Assembly: GCF_940143175.1 (NCBI RefSeq)
Contig: NZ_OW659496.1
Location: 992,001 to 1,056,000, forward strand
Direction: 5' to 3'
From: Erysipelothrix amsterdamensis
Lineage (GTDB): Bacteria > Bacillota_I > Bacilli_A > Erysipelotrichales > Erysipelotrichaceae
DNA length: 64,000 nucleotides
This document shows positions 36,756 to 45,961 of the stretch, piece after piece. Under the pieces are notes generated by a model. The model had not been told where the DNA came from. It saw only the letters and a list, made by a program, of their open reading frames with translations, and did not search any database. The first letter of the stretch is position 1, and every line of letters begins with the position of its first letter. The position numbers were made by a program, and so were the translations under genes.

Positions 36756-38357
36756 TTATTCGGCGTCGTAGTACTCATCAAATTCATCAAAGTCGATTTC
36801 TTCTTCTAACCATGAATTTGATTCAGCTGCCTGTTGTTTCTCAATTTGTTTGAGTTCTTCAGGTGAATACTCAGGAAGAATATCATATTCTTTTTCTTTA
36901 AGAAGTTCACTGGTATTAACCGGCTTATCTTCTTCACGTTCTGGTTTACGTCTACGACGGCGTAAATCTTGTTCTTCTTTACGTGATGCATCTGCAAGTT
37001 GTTCAAATTTCGATACATAATCTGTACGTGGTTTGAAAACATCTTTACGATCAATTTTAATAGCTTCTTCTGATTCTTCAGCTTCTTCTGTTTCTTGAGA
37101 TTCTTCGATTATTACTTCTTCAGAAACCACATCAGTTGTTTCAACTGGTTCAACTTCTTCAATAATTGAATCCGTAGAAACTGCCGTTTCTTCAACTTCA
37201 ACGGTTGCTTCAACTTCATCACGATCTACAAGTTCCTCAATCACTTCTGCTTGAACTTGTTTAGAACGAATTTCCGCTTCATAAGCTGCCATTAGTGAAA
37301 CATAGTCAATACCGTCTGCTTCCGCTTCAGATACAGATTTAATATCAATACGTTGTTTCGTTAGACGTACCGCTAAACGAGCATTTTTACCACGTTTACC
37401 GATTGCTAATGAGAGCTGATTATCATCAACAATAACAACAAGTCCTTTATTATCCGCATTTGGATAAACAGCGATTACTTCTGCTGGAGCAAGGGCATTG
37501 TTGATCAACTCAACCATGTTATCACTCCACTCAAAGATATCGATTTTTTCACCTTTAAGTTCTTCGATAATTGCTTGAACACGACTACCACGTGGTCCGA
37601 TACATGCTCCAATAGGATCAATATCAGAATCGTGTGAATAAACAGCTATTTTTGTACGTTCACCTGCTTCACGTGCGATCGCTTTGATTTCGACTTGTCC
37701 CTCAAAAATTTCAGGAACTTCGTTTTCAAATAAACGACGTACAAGCATCGCATCAGCACGTGACACAAGGATTTGAGCACCCTTAGTATCGCGGTTAACA
37801 TCAGTAATTACAACTTTAAGTGTTTGCCCTTCACGGTATGTTTCGCCTTCAATTTGTGCAGCACGAGGCATCACTGCCAAAGATTTACCTAAGTTAAGAA
37901 CGACAAATTTTTCTTCGACACTTTCAACCATAGCCATAATCATTTCACCGAGTTGATCAATATATTCATCATAAACAGCTTGTTTTTCAGCTTCACGGAT
38001 TTTTTGTTTAATAACATTTTTCGCAAGTGTTGCTGCAGCGCGTCCTAATTCAACAATTGGTTCTTCAATCATGTAGTACTCGCCTACTTGAAGTCCTTCT
38101 GCACCTTCAGGAAGTTCTGTAATTCCAACTTCTAATTCATCATCCATAACTTCTTCAACAACGAGAAATTTATGGAATAATTTCATTTCTTGAGTTCTTT
38201 CATCAATGATTACATCGACAAGTGCATCAGGAACACCAATTTGTTTGCGATACGCTTTAATCAGTGAGTCTTGTAATGCATCAATAATAATCTCTTTTGA
38301 AATATTGCGATTATCTTCAATTTCTTGCATCGCTAATATAACATTTTTAACGTTCAT
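36756..38357 (-). CDS. nusA: Transcription termination/antitermination factor NusA
   Basis: 533 aa. The N-terminal RNA-polymerase-binding domain, S1 domain (residues of about 130-200) and two KH domains (IGACIGPRGSRVQAI, LSLAIGKRGKNARLAV) are all present. After about residue 350 comes an unusually long, very acidic Glu/Val/Thr-rich tail and then a basic RRRRRK patch. It modulates pausing and termination. It is the second gene of the rimP operon. Confidence 0.95.
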   Translation of the reverse strand: MNVKNVILAMQEIEDNRNISKEIIIDALQDSLIKAYRKQIGVPDALVDVIIDERTQEMKLFHKFLVVEEVMDDELEVGITELPEGAEGLQVGEYYMIEEPIVELGRAAATLAKNVIKQKIREAEKQAVYDEYIDQLGEMIMAMVESVEEKFVVLNLGKSLAVMPRAAQIEGETYREGQTLKVVITDVNRDTKGAQILVSRADAMLVRRLFENEVPEIFEGQVEIKAIAREAGERTKIAVYSHDSDIDPIGACIGPRGSRVQAIIEELKGEKIDIFEWSDNMVELINNALAPAEVIAVYPNADNKGLVVIVDDNQLSLAIGKRGKNARLAVRLTKQRIDIKSVSEAEADGIDYVSLMAAYEAEIRSKQVQAEVIEELVDRDEVEATVEVEETAVSTDSIIEEVEPVETTDVVSEEVIIEESQETEEAEESEEAIKIDRKDVFKPRTDYVSKFEQLADASRKEEQDLRRRRRKPEREEDKPVNTSELLKEKEYDILPEYSPEELKQIEKQQAAESNSWLEEEIDFDEFDEYYDAE

Positions 38358-38369
38358 TTCACTATCTCC

Positions 38370-38801
38370 TTAAACTTTAACCGCTAATCTTAGCATTTTA
38401 ATATTTAAACGTTCAATTGCAATTTTCTTTAATGCTGTTTTTTGTCTATAAGATACAACAACCTCGTTTTCGTCTACGGATATTACTGTTCCTTCTACAT
38501 AGTCAGCACCTTGTATTGGATTTTTAAATTTAATTAATACGTATTGATCAACAACATTATCATAATCTTCTTCAAGAATGACACGTTCTGCACCCGCAGA
38601 ACCTACATCAAGACCAATCTCATAATCCAATGCTTCACCAAATGCTTCACCAGCCTTTGCACAGATTTCTAGATCCACAGGTTTGAAGTCTTTACGCGCA
38701 ATACTCAATTCAAGCAATTCATTACTAATGAGTTCTGCATCAATAATATCAAGTCCCAGTGCTTCTGCAGTTGGTTTAATTTTCTCTAAATACTTTTCCA
38801 T
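38370..38801 (-). CDS. rimP: Ribosome maturation factor RimP
   Basis: 143 aa, both RimP domains (KIKPTAEALGLDIIDAELIS; GSAGAERVILEEDYDN near the middle; C-terminal Sm-like domain). It aids 30S assembly. First gene of the operon, with AAGGAG upstream and a structured leader. Confidence 0.92.
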   Translation of the reverse strand: MEKYLEKIKPTAEALGLDIIDAELISNELLELSIARKDFKPVDLEICAKAGEAFGEALDYEIGLDVGSAGAERVILEEDYDNVVDQYVLIKFKNPIQGADYVEGTVISVDENEVVVSYRQKTALKKIAIERLNIKMLRLAVKV

Positions 38802-38824
38802 AATCGCTCCTTAGACAATATATA

Positions 38825-38845
38825 AGGAGTGGCTTAACCACTCCT
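38825..38845 (-). other. Stem-loop in the rimP leader
   Basis: A perfect 8-bp stem AGGAGTGG/CCACTCCT with a 5-base loop, within about 60 bases of leader between the promoter and rimP. No U run follows, so it is not an intrinsic terminator; it may be an mRNA-stability or autoregulatory element. Confidence 0.5.
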
Positions 38846-38865
38846 CTGTTTCAAAGTATACGCAT

Positions 38866-38894
38866 ATTATACACTTAAACCGTGGTAAAAGCAA
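38866..38894 (-). promoter_or_regulatory. Promoter of the rimP-nusA-infB-rbfA operon
   Basis: Minus strand TTGCTT, 17-base spacer, TATAAT; predicted start near 38859. Confidence 0.75.
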
Positions 38895-38949
38895 ATCTAT
38901 GCATCCAGTTTCAGCAGTTAAAAATAGATAAATTTTAGTCGTTTATTTT

Positions 38950-41900
38950 TTAAAACAAACTCATCTGATTACTATCTTGTAAATGGGATGTGACACCTAG
39001 CTCATCTAATTTTTTGACAGAAGTAGAACTGATTCCTCCACGGGTAATAAGATCCTTTTTAGATATAAATGGTTGTTCTTCCCGGGCCTTTACAAGTTGA
39101 CGGGCAACGTTATCACCCAAACCATCTACTACATTAAATGGTGGAAGAATAGCTTTATCATCGCGAGGATCCAGGCTGAATTCTGTAGCCTTTGACAATT
39201 CTAAATCTAGAGGGCTTACCTTATACCCTCTACTTTGGAGTTCAAGCGTAACCTCCAGCGTATCAATGAGGTTTTTTTCTTTGATTGTTACATCTTTTTT
39301 GGTATCAAAACTCTTTAAACGCATATTAATTGAGTTTAAACGACTTGCCACTATTTCTTGTGATGCACACATCGTTTCAATCTCATAAGCATTTACACGT
39401 AATGTAAAGTACACTGCATAGTATGCTCTCGCATAATAAACCTTAAACCATGCTACACGTATCGCCATCATAACATATGCTACGGCATGCGCCTTGGGGA
39501 ACATGTATTTAATTTTTAGACATGAATCAATATACCATTCGGGCACATTATTTCGTTTCATGGAGGCAATCCACTCATCAGTTAGTCCGCGTCCTTTACG
39601 AACACTTTCCATGATGGTAAATGCTTCCTTGGCTTCAAGTCCGTAATGCATGAGATCAACCATGATATCATCACGACACCCAATTACCTTATCAAAGGCT
39701 AATCCCTGTTTGATGAGTTCCTCAGCATTATTACGCCAAACATCTGTTCCATGAGAAAGACCCGATATACGAACTAAATCCGAGAACTTATTTGGACGCG
39801 TCGCTTCAAGCATTCCACGAACAAACGGTGTTCCAAACTCTGGTAATCCTAATCCACCGGTCACTTCATGATATTTGCGCTCATCGACATCTAATGCTTC
39901 TGTTGAACCGAAGAGTGATAAAGTTTTCTTATCATTCATTGGTACATCATGAATATCAACACCCGTTAATCGTTCCAACATTTTCATCGCTGTTGGATCC
40001 ACATGTCCCAAAATATCGAGTTTAAGCACATTATCATCAATATCATGAAACTCGAAATGTGTTGTATACCAGGTAGAGTCCGGATTGTTTGCAGGATATT
40101 GAATCGGTGTGAAATCATGAACGTCCATATAGTCCGGAACAACAATAATCCCACCAGGGTGTTGTCCTGTTGTTCGTTTAACGCCTTCAGCACCAACTGC
40201 AAGATAAGTATTCCATGCATTATTACTGTTTGTAATATTCATGCTCTCATGATAACCCAGAACATACCCAAACGCAGTTTTTTGTGCAACTGTCGAGATC
40301 GTACCAGCCCGATAAACATATTCTTCACCAAATATTTCTTTGGTGTACGCATGCGCAAATTCCTGATAGTCTCCTGAAAAGTTTAAATCGATATCTGGAA
40401 CCTTGTCACCTTCAAACCCTAGGAACGTTTCAAAGGGAATATCCTGTCCTTCACAATGGAGCGCTTTGCCACAATTTGGACAATCTTTAGGATCTAAGTC
40501 GAAACCCGATGAATATTCACCATTTAAAAAGAATTCATTATAGTGGCAATTATCACAAACGTAATGAGGCGCGAGAGGATTAACTTCAGTAATCTCAGCC
40601 ATTGTAGCTACAAGAGATGAACCAACAGAACCACGCGATCCTACAAGATATCCATCATCCAGTGACTTTTTCACAAGAAGATGAGAAATATAGTAAATAA
40701 CACCGTAACCATTTCCAAAAATTGATTTAAGTTCTCGTTCAATTCGTGCTTGAACAATTTCAGGGAGTGGATTTCCATAGAGCTTATGCGCATTATGGTA
40801 AACAATATCTTTAAGGAGTTCATCACTGTTTTCGAGATGCGGTGTAAACAATTCCTTTTTCTTAGGTGAAATATCTTCAATTTCATTTAATAATTTTACT
40901 GGGTTTTTAATGACATACTCATAGGCTTTATCTGCCCCTAAAAATGCGAAAGCATCCAACATCTCATTCGTACTTCTAAAATGTTGATTCGGCGCCTCAA
41001 AAGCCATTCGACGTTGTTCATTAAATATATACAACGGATGTCGTGAACCACCAATTCCTTGTGAATGGATGTAAACATCGCGAATTACCTTTTCACTGGG
41101 ATGGTTATAGTGTACATTTCCAACTGCTAATATCGGTTTATTAAGCTTTGTGGCTGTACTAATAATACGATTAATGATATCCAGTAAGCGTGCTTCACTT
41201 TCAATTGCTTGACTCTCCAACAAAGGAGCATATAAGTCTAAAGGCATAATCTCTACGTAGTCATAAAAGGCAATGCAACGTTCGAGTGCAGCTTGACTTT
41301 TATTCATAGCAATTTCAAAAAGTTCGGAATTGGTGCACCCTGCGCCAATTAACAAATTCTCGCGGAATCGTTCTAATTCACTTCTCAAAATTCTCGGCTC
41401 TGCCATTACAGCATCCCCTTTTGACGTCTTACCAAAAAACGCAAGATATTTGGTATGCGAAAGGGTTATTAGTTGATATAAATCTTTAATGCTTGATTGA
41501 GTTTTAGCGATTACAGTACAATGACTTTTACGTAATTTTTTAAAACTTGATTCATTATTTAAAGATTGAAGATCATCAATTGTCTGCATCGTGCTTAATT
41601 GCTCCAGACGCAGCATCTCTAAAAAGACAAGCGATAATACTTCAGCATCATAATCAGCACGGTGAGCAACACCTTCGTCATAACCAATACGCATAAATCG
41701 TGCAATACTTCCCAAACGATAAGAGCGTCGATTATCAAAAAGTGCACGTGATAAATCTAAAGTATCAATCACTGCATTTTGAATTGGTTCTTTTCCCAAC
41801 CTACGAAGTGTTTCTTGTATAAAATCAATATCAAACTGGGCATTATGCGCTACCAATACATGATCCCCTAAGAATTCTAAAATTTCATCCATTGCTTCTT

Positions 41901-43251
41901 CAATTGTCGGTGCATTCACGAGATCAGCATCCGTAATATTGGTTAATTCTTGAATAAAAGGTCTAACCGGAACTGGAGCTTTTATAAATGTTTGCATCTT
42001 CTTAACCACACGACCATTTTCAATTAGAACACCACCAAATTCAATGATGTGATCGTAATAATTTGAAAGCCCTGTCGTTTCCAAGTCAAATGAAACATAA
42101 GAACCTGATTGAAGAGGTTCACCATGAGCGTTAGAAACGATTTTAAGCTCACCATCAACCATATTCATCTCAACGCCGTATCCCAATTTGAACTCATGAT
42201 CCGGATACTTCGAACGTAATTTTTTAAGATTTCCGTATGCTTTCGGAAATCCTTGCACACCTGTATGGTCGGTAATGATCATACCCGGATGTCCCCATTC
42301 AAAAGCTTGCGCCATATATTCGGAAGCATCGTTAATTCCATCCATTTCGGAAAACTTTGTATGCAAATGAAACTCGACACGTTTTTCATCCGCTGTATCA
42401 AAACGACGGAAAATATTATCAATTTCCTCATAGCGATCCATCTTAAAAATGTAATCACGTTCATACTTCGCATCAAATACATAGGTTCCAAATACACGGA
42501 TACAAATACCTTTTGAAATGATTTCTTCTTCGGTGTCCGCAAAATCAACAACACAAATTGCAGATTCCCCATCACTTAAATAATACTTAGCAATGAATTT
42601 CCCTGTTCTTGTTTCGCGAACCTCTACATCAAAAACCTTACCCGCTACCGAAACATCACGTGCTTCATCCGTAAGCAAACTCATCTTTATCGGATTATAG
42701 TTTCCTTTACCGTTTCGACGCTTTGGCACCCTTGAAACGACTTTACGATCGACCACTTCGACTTTATCAATTTTAGGCATTTCTGAAACTTCATCTTCAA
42801 GGTTCCCCGTTGAAATTTCCGCATCTACGTCAAGCTCAATACCCAATGATTTTAGTGCATCACAAAGAGCACCACATTCTCGTAACGTTGCTTCTTGATG
42901 ATGCTGATCAATACATAATAACTTGAGCTGTTGATTAACAAGTTGCAACGATGATTCTTTCACAGCACTTAAATTCTGCGCGCGAACAATCATATCCGTA
43001 TACTGGCTGATATTTAAAAAATCAAGATCACAATGCTTAGACTGCACAATAAGATCAACATCTGTTTTAGTATACAATTTTAATTTTTTCGTTAGCTCTC
43101 TATAGACTGAAAAAGGTAATGCATTCATTACCTTCACGTTGAGAATCAATTTCTTTTTTTCTGGATTATACTTACATGAGATAATGTCCGCATCCTCAAA
43201 ATGAAACGAATAATTTTTATTTATTCCAAGTTTGTCAAAAATTTCGGTCAC
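38950..43251 (-). CDS. polC: DNA polymerase III alpha subunit, PolC type
   Basis: 1433 aa, Gram-positive replicative polymerase. Order seen: N-terminal and OB regions, a PHP domain split by the exonuclease (VEFHLHTKFSEMDG near residue 293), DEDD proofreading exonuclease (SFDLETTGLS near 387), a zinc-binding loop (CDNC...CPNC near 900), and the polymerase with KVPDIDLNFSGDYQ near 955. Start is GTG behind AAGGAG, 8 bases away. It stands alone between rnc and rimP. Confidence 0.97.
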   Translation of the reverse strand: MTEIFDKLGINKNYSFHFEDADIISCKYNPEKKKLILNVKVMNALPFSVYRELTKKLKLYTKTDVDLIVQSKHCDLDFLNISQYTDMIVRAQNLSAVKESSLQLVNQQLKLLCIDQHHQEATLRECGALCDALKSLGIELDVDAEISTGNLEDEVSEMPKIDKVEVVDRKVVSRVPKRRNGKGNYNPIKMSLLTDEARDVSVAGKVFDVEVRETRTGKFIAKYYLSDGESAICVVDFADTEEEIISKGICIRVFGTYVFDAKYERDYIFKMDRYEEIDNIFRRFDTADEKRVEFHLHTKFSEMDGINDASEYMAQAFEWGHPGMIITDHTGVQGFPKAYGNLKKLRSKYPDHEFKLGYGVEMNMVDGELKIVSNAHGEPLQSGSYVSFDLETTGLSNYYDHIIEFGGVLIENGRVVKKMQTFIKAPVPVRPFIQELTNITDADLVNAPTIEEAMDEILEFLGDHVLVAHNAQFDIDFIQETLRRLGKEPIQNAVIDTLDLSRALFDNRRSYRLGSIARFMRIGYDEGVAHRADYDAEVLSLVFLEMLRLEQLSTMQTIDDLQSLNNESSFKKLRKSHCTVIAKTQSSIKDLYQLITLSHTKYLAFFGKTSKGDAVMAEPRILRSELERFRENLLIGAGCTNSELFEIAMNKSQAALERCIAFYDYVEIMPLDLYAPLLESQAIESEARLLDIINRIISTATKLNKPILAVGNVHYNHPSEKVIRDVYIHSQGIGGSRHPLYIFNEQRRMAFEAPNQHFRSTNEMLDAFAFLGADKAYEYVIKNPVKLLNEIEDISPKKKELFTPHLENSDELLKDIVYHNAHKLYGNPLPEIVQARIERELKSIFGNGYGVIYYISHLLVKKSLDDGYLVGSRGSVGSSLVATMAEITEVNPLAPHYVCDNCHYNEFFLNGEYSSGFDLDPKDCPNCGKALHCEGQDIPFETFLGFEGDKVPDIDLNFSGDYQEFAHAYTKEIFGEEYVYRAGTISTVAQKTAFGYVLGYHESMNITNSNNAWNTYLAVGAEGVKRTTGQHPGGIIVVPDYMDVHDFTPIQYPANNPDSTWYTTHFEFHDIDDNVLKLDILGHVDPTAMKMLERLTGVDIHDVPMNDKKTLSLFGSTEALDVDERKYHEVTGGLGLPEFGTPFVRGMLEATRPNKFSDLVRISGLSHGTDVWRNNAEELIKQGLAFDKVIGCRDDIMVDLMHYGLEAKEAFTIMESVRKGRGLTDEWIASMKRNNVPEWYIDSCLKIKYMFPKAHAVAYVMMAIRVAWFKVYYARAYYAVYFTLRVNAYEIETMCASQEIVASRLNSINMRLKSFDTKKDVTIKEKNLIDTLEVTLELQSRGYKVSPLDLELSKATEFSLDPRDDKAILPPFNVVDGLGDNVARQLVKAREEQPFISKKDLITRGGISSTSVKKLDELGVTSHLQDSNQMSLF

Positions 43252-43267
43252 GATATCATCTCCTTTT

Positions 43268-43948
43268 TTATTTTACAAGTTTCTCAAAGGCATCCTTCGC
43301 TGCCATTTGTTCTGCTTTCTTTTTCGATAAGCCTTTTCCTTGGCCGAAAATAAGTTCGTCCAACTTCACAACCACTTCAAACTCAGGTGCATTGGAAGGC
43401 CCCACCACATTAATAACCTCATAACTGACTGACTTCCGTGAGTCAGATTGTATGTACTCCTGTAACTTCGTTTTATAATCTGTAATACTTAAGGATTCAA
43501 GTTCATTAAATGCTTCATTCATTACAGAATCAAGGACTCGATTAACACTATCGATACCACTATCTAAATAAAGCGCACCTATAAAACTTTCGAATAAATC
43601 AGCGATAATTGAAACTCTTACTCTACCACCATTTTTTTCCTCACCCATTCCCAACATTAAATAATCATTAAGTTTGAGTTTTAGGCTATATTGCGCAAGA
43701 GCATCTTCACATACGAGTTTTGCTCGATAAAGGGTCATATCGCCTTCATTAAAATGATCTTGATGTTTAAAAAGACGCTCTGATACACATATTTGCAATA
43801 CAGCATCACCCATAAATTCAAGACGTTCGTTGTCTTCTAATAATTCTTCTGCCTCATTGACATAAGAAGAATGAATAAAAGCATTATTAATTAAATCTTT
43901 ATTAAAGTATGGAATCTTCATAGAATCCAATAAATCCCATTTTGTCAT
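43268..43948 (-). CDS. rnc: Ribonuclease III
   Basis: 226 aa. It cleaves double-stranded RNA, including rRNA precursors. The catalytic signature NERLEFMGDAVLQ and a C-terminal double-stranded-RNA-binding domain (GQGKGLSKKKAEQMAAKDAF) are intact. It lies 27 bases after recG. In most Firmicutes fapR-plsX-fabD-fabG-acpP stand between these two genes; none is here. Confidence 0.95.
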   Translation of the reverse strand: MTKWDLLDSMKIPYFNKDLINNAFIHSSYVNEAEELLEDNERLEFMGDAVLQICVSERLFKHQDHFNEGDMTLYRAKLVCEDALAQYSLKLKLNDYLMLGMGEEKNGGRVRVSIIADLFESFIGALYLDSGIDSVNRVLDSVMNEAFNELESLSITDYKTKLQEYIQSDSRKSVSYEVINVVGPSNAPEFEVVVKLDELIFGQGKGLSKKKAEQMAAKDAFEKLVK

Positions 43949-43975
43949 GTTATCACCTTATAATATTATACACCA

Positions 43976-45934
43976 TTATGTCGTTTTAAAATACTGTCGG
44001 CGGTCGACATCCGCAATTATTTCTTTGTAATTGCTGTTATCTAAATTTTGAGCAATAGCGATTGCGTCAATCTTAGCTTGTTTTAGGATATTTTCGTCTT
44101 TTATAATATCTCCCAGAATAAAGTTTGGAAGTCCTGACTGACGTTGTCCTAATACATCGCCAAACCCTCTTAGTCTCATATCAGTCATTGATAACTCAAA
44201 ACCATCATGGGAAGAAACAAGCGCGTTCATTCTTTGTGCTGTTTCATCACTTTCATTACTGCTAAGTAAATAGCATACTCCCTGCTTGGTGCCACGACCT
44301 ACACGACCTCTTAACTGATGCAACGTCGCAAGACCAAATTGTTCAGCATTGTAAATAATCATCATATTAGCATTATGTACATCCAAACCTACTTCAATGA
44401 CACTTGTGCTAATGAGAATATCAATCTCCCCTAAAACAAATGCCTGCATTTTCTCATTCTTTAATTCACTTGGCATTTTTCCATGCACGAAATCCACCGT
44501 ATAGTTACTGAATACCGGTTTGAGATTTTCACAAATTGTATGAACATTCTTAACACCTACCCGTTCACCCTCTTCAATTGCAGCGCAAACGATATAAATC
44601 TGCTCGTGTTTCTTTAAACGTTCTTCAATTGGCACCATAATGCTACGGAGTGAATTTTCATGAACCCAATGTGTTTCAATTTCTTTTCGATGACTTGGAT
44701 AAGTCGCTATTGTAGAAACATCTAGGTCAAAAAACAAACTCGCTGCAAGGGTACGGGGTATAGGAGTTGCAGAGAGCATGAGTGTATCAACTTGCTTCCC
44801 TTTTGTGATGAGTGCACGACGCTGATCGACACCAAAACGATGTTGTTCATCGATAATCGCGAGACCGAGATTATGAAAGACTACGTCTTTTTGAAAAAGT
44901 GCATGTGTACCAAAAATAACCGATGCCTCACCAGTAGCGATTGCTTGAATTACATCATCACGATGATCTATACCTTGTGATAATACAACACAATCAATAT
45001 CCGGAAAGAGCTTCTTAAAAGACTGAACATGCTGCATTAATAATAACTCTGTAGGTACCATAAAGGCGACTTGATACCCAGCCAAATAATTTGCATAGGC
45101 TGCAAGCAGTGCAACAACAGTTTTCCCGCTCCCAACATCACCTTGAAGTAATCGATTCATTTTCTTAGACGATTCAAGATCAACAAGAATCTCATTTAAG
45201 GACTGTTCTTGATCAGCAGTTAACTCAAAAGGCAACATGTCAATTTCTTTTTGAACCGCATCTCGTTCAAATAACTTTGAAACACCATACTCACGATCAC
45301 TATTATTTAACGTGATTGATAGATGGTAAGCTAAAAATTCTTCATATTTAAGTGTTCTTAAACCATGATGAAGTTCTGTTTCACTTTGTGGCATATGAAT
45401 CGCCTTCACTGCATCAAACCGATCCATAAGTCTATATTGCATCTGAAATTCTGTGGGTATAATGTTTGGTAACGATACATTCTCAACAATCTTCACGACT
45501 AAACGTTCGATTTCATACTGTTTAATCCCCGATTTTTGACTGTATACCGGTTTGATTCCAACGATATCTTGAATATCCTTGTTACTTACCGTTTTAGCAG
45601 TGATGTTTCCCTCTTTACCAACAATACCAACTACAACAATACCATGTTCATAATGGCGCGTATTCAAATAACGACGGTTAAAAATCGCAACAGGAACAAT
45701 TTGATCTTGGAAAACAACTTTAAAATTTGTTACTGATTGATTGCGACGAAATGTAAAATTTTTAAAACCACCCAATAATCGTCCCGAAAAAACAACCGTA
45801 TCCCCTGGTCGCCACGCATCCTGAGGTTTTGCCTCAAGTCGTTCGTAACGGTAAGGAAAAACCATTAGGAAACTTTCTGGTGTGTCAGCACCATAAGCTT
45901 CAATGATTTTTAATTGCTTATCTGTGAGCTTCAT
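43976..45934 (-). CDS. recG: ATP-dependent DNA helicase RecG
   Basis: 652 aa. It remodels stalled forks and Holliday junctions. An N-terminal wedge/OB domain precedes the helicase motifs: GDVGSGKT near residue 265, IIDEQH near 361, LMLSATPIPRT, and STSVIEVGLDVHNA with HQLRGRVGRG near the end. The ATG directly follows the T run of the fakA terminator, and there is no Shine-Dalgarno; an in-frame stop lies 15 bases upstream, so no longer form exists. Confidence 0.95.
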   Translation of the reverse strand: MKLTDKQLKIIEAYGADTPESFLMVFPYRYERLEAKPQDAWRPGDTVVFSGRLLGGFKNFTFRRNQSVTNFKVVFQDQIVPVAIFNRRYLNTRHYEHGIVVVGIVGKEGNITAKTVSNKDIQDIVGIKPVYSQKSGIKQYEIERLVVKIVENVSLPNIIPTEFQMQYRLMDRFDAVKAIHMPQSETELHHGLRTLKYEEFLAYHLSITLNNSDREYGVSKLFERDAVQKEIDMLPFELTADQEQSLNEILVDLESSKKMNRLLQGDVGSGKTVVALLAAYANYLAGYQVAFMVPTELLLMQHVQSFKKLFPDIDCVVLSQGIDHRDDVIQAIATGEASVIFGTHALFQKDVVFHNLGLAIIDEQHRFGVDQRRALITKGKQVDTLMLSATPIPRTLAASLFFDLDVSTIATYPSHRKEIETHWVHENSLRSIMVPIEERLKKHEQIYIVCAAIEEGERVGVKNVHTICENLKPVFSNYTVDFVHGKMPSELKNEKMQAFVLGEIDILISTSVIEVGLDVHNANMMIIYNAEQFGLATLHQLRGRVGRGTKQGVCYLLSSNESDETAQRMNALVSSHDGFELSMTDMRLRGFGDVLGQRQSGLPNFILGDIIKDENILKQAKIDAIAIAQNLDNSNYKEIIADVDRRQYFKTT

Positions 45935-45942
45935 AAAAAAAT

Positions 45943-45961
45943 AAAAGGGCTAAGCCCTTTT
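45943..45961 (-). terminator. Intrinsic terminator between fakA and recG
   Basis: Perfect 8-bp stem AAAAGGGC/GCCCTTTT with a 3-base loop, followed on the minus strand by ATTTTTTT that runs straight into the recG ATG. Confidence 0.85.

Noticed and set aside
38825-38845. Hairpin as the polC terminator
   Set aside because: No U run follows it and a good promoter lies between it and polC.
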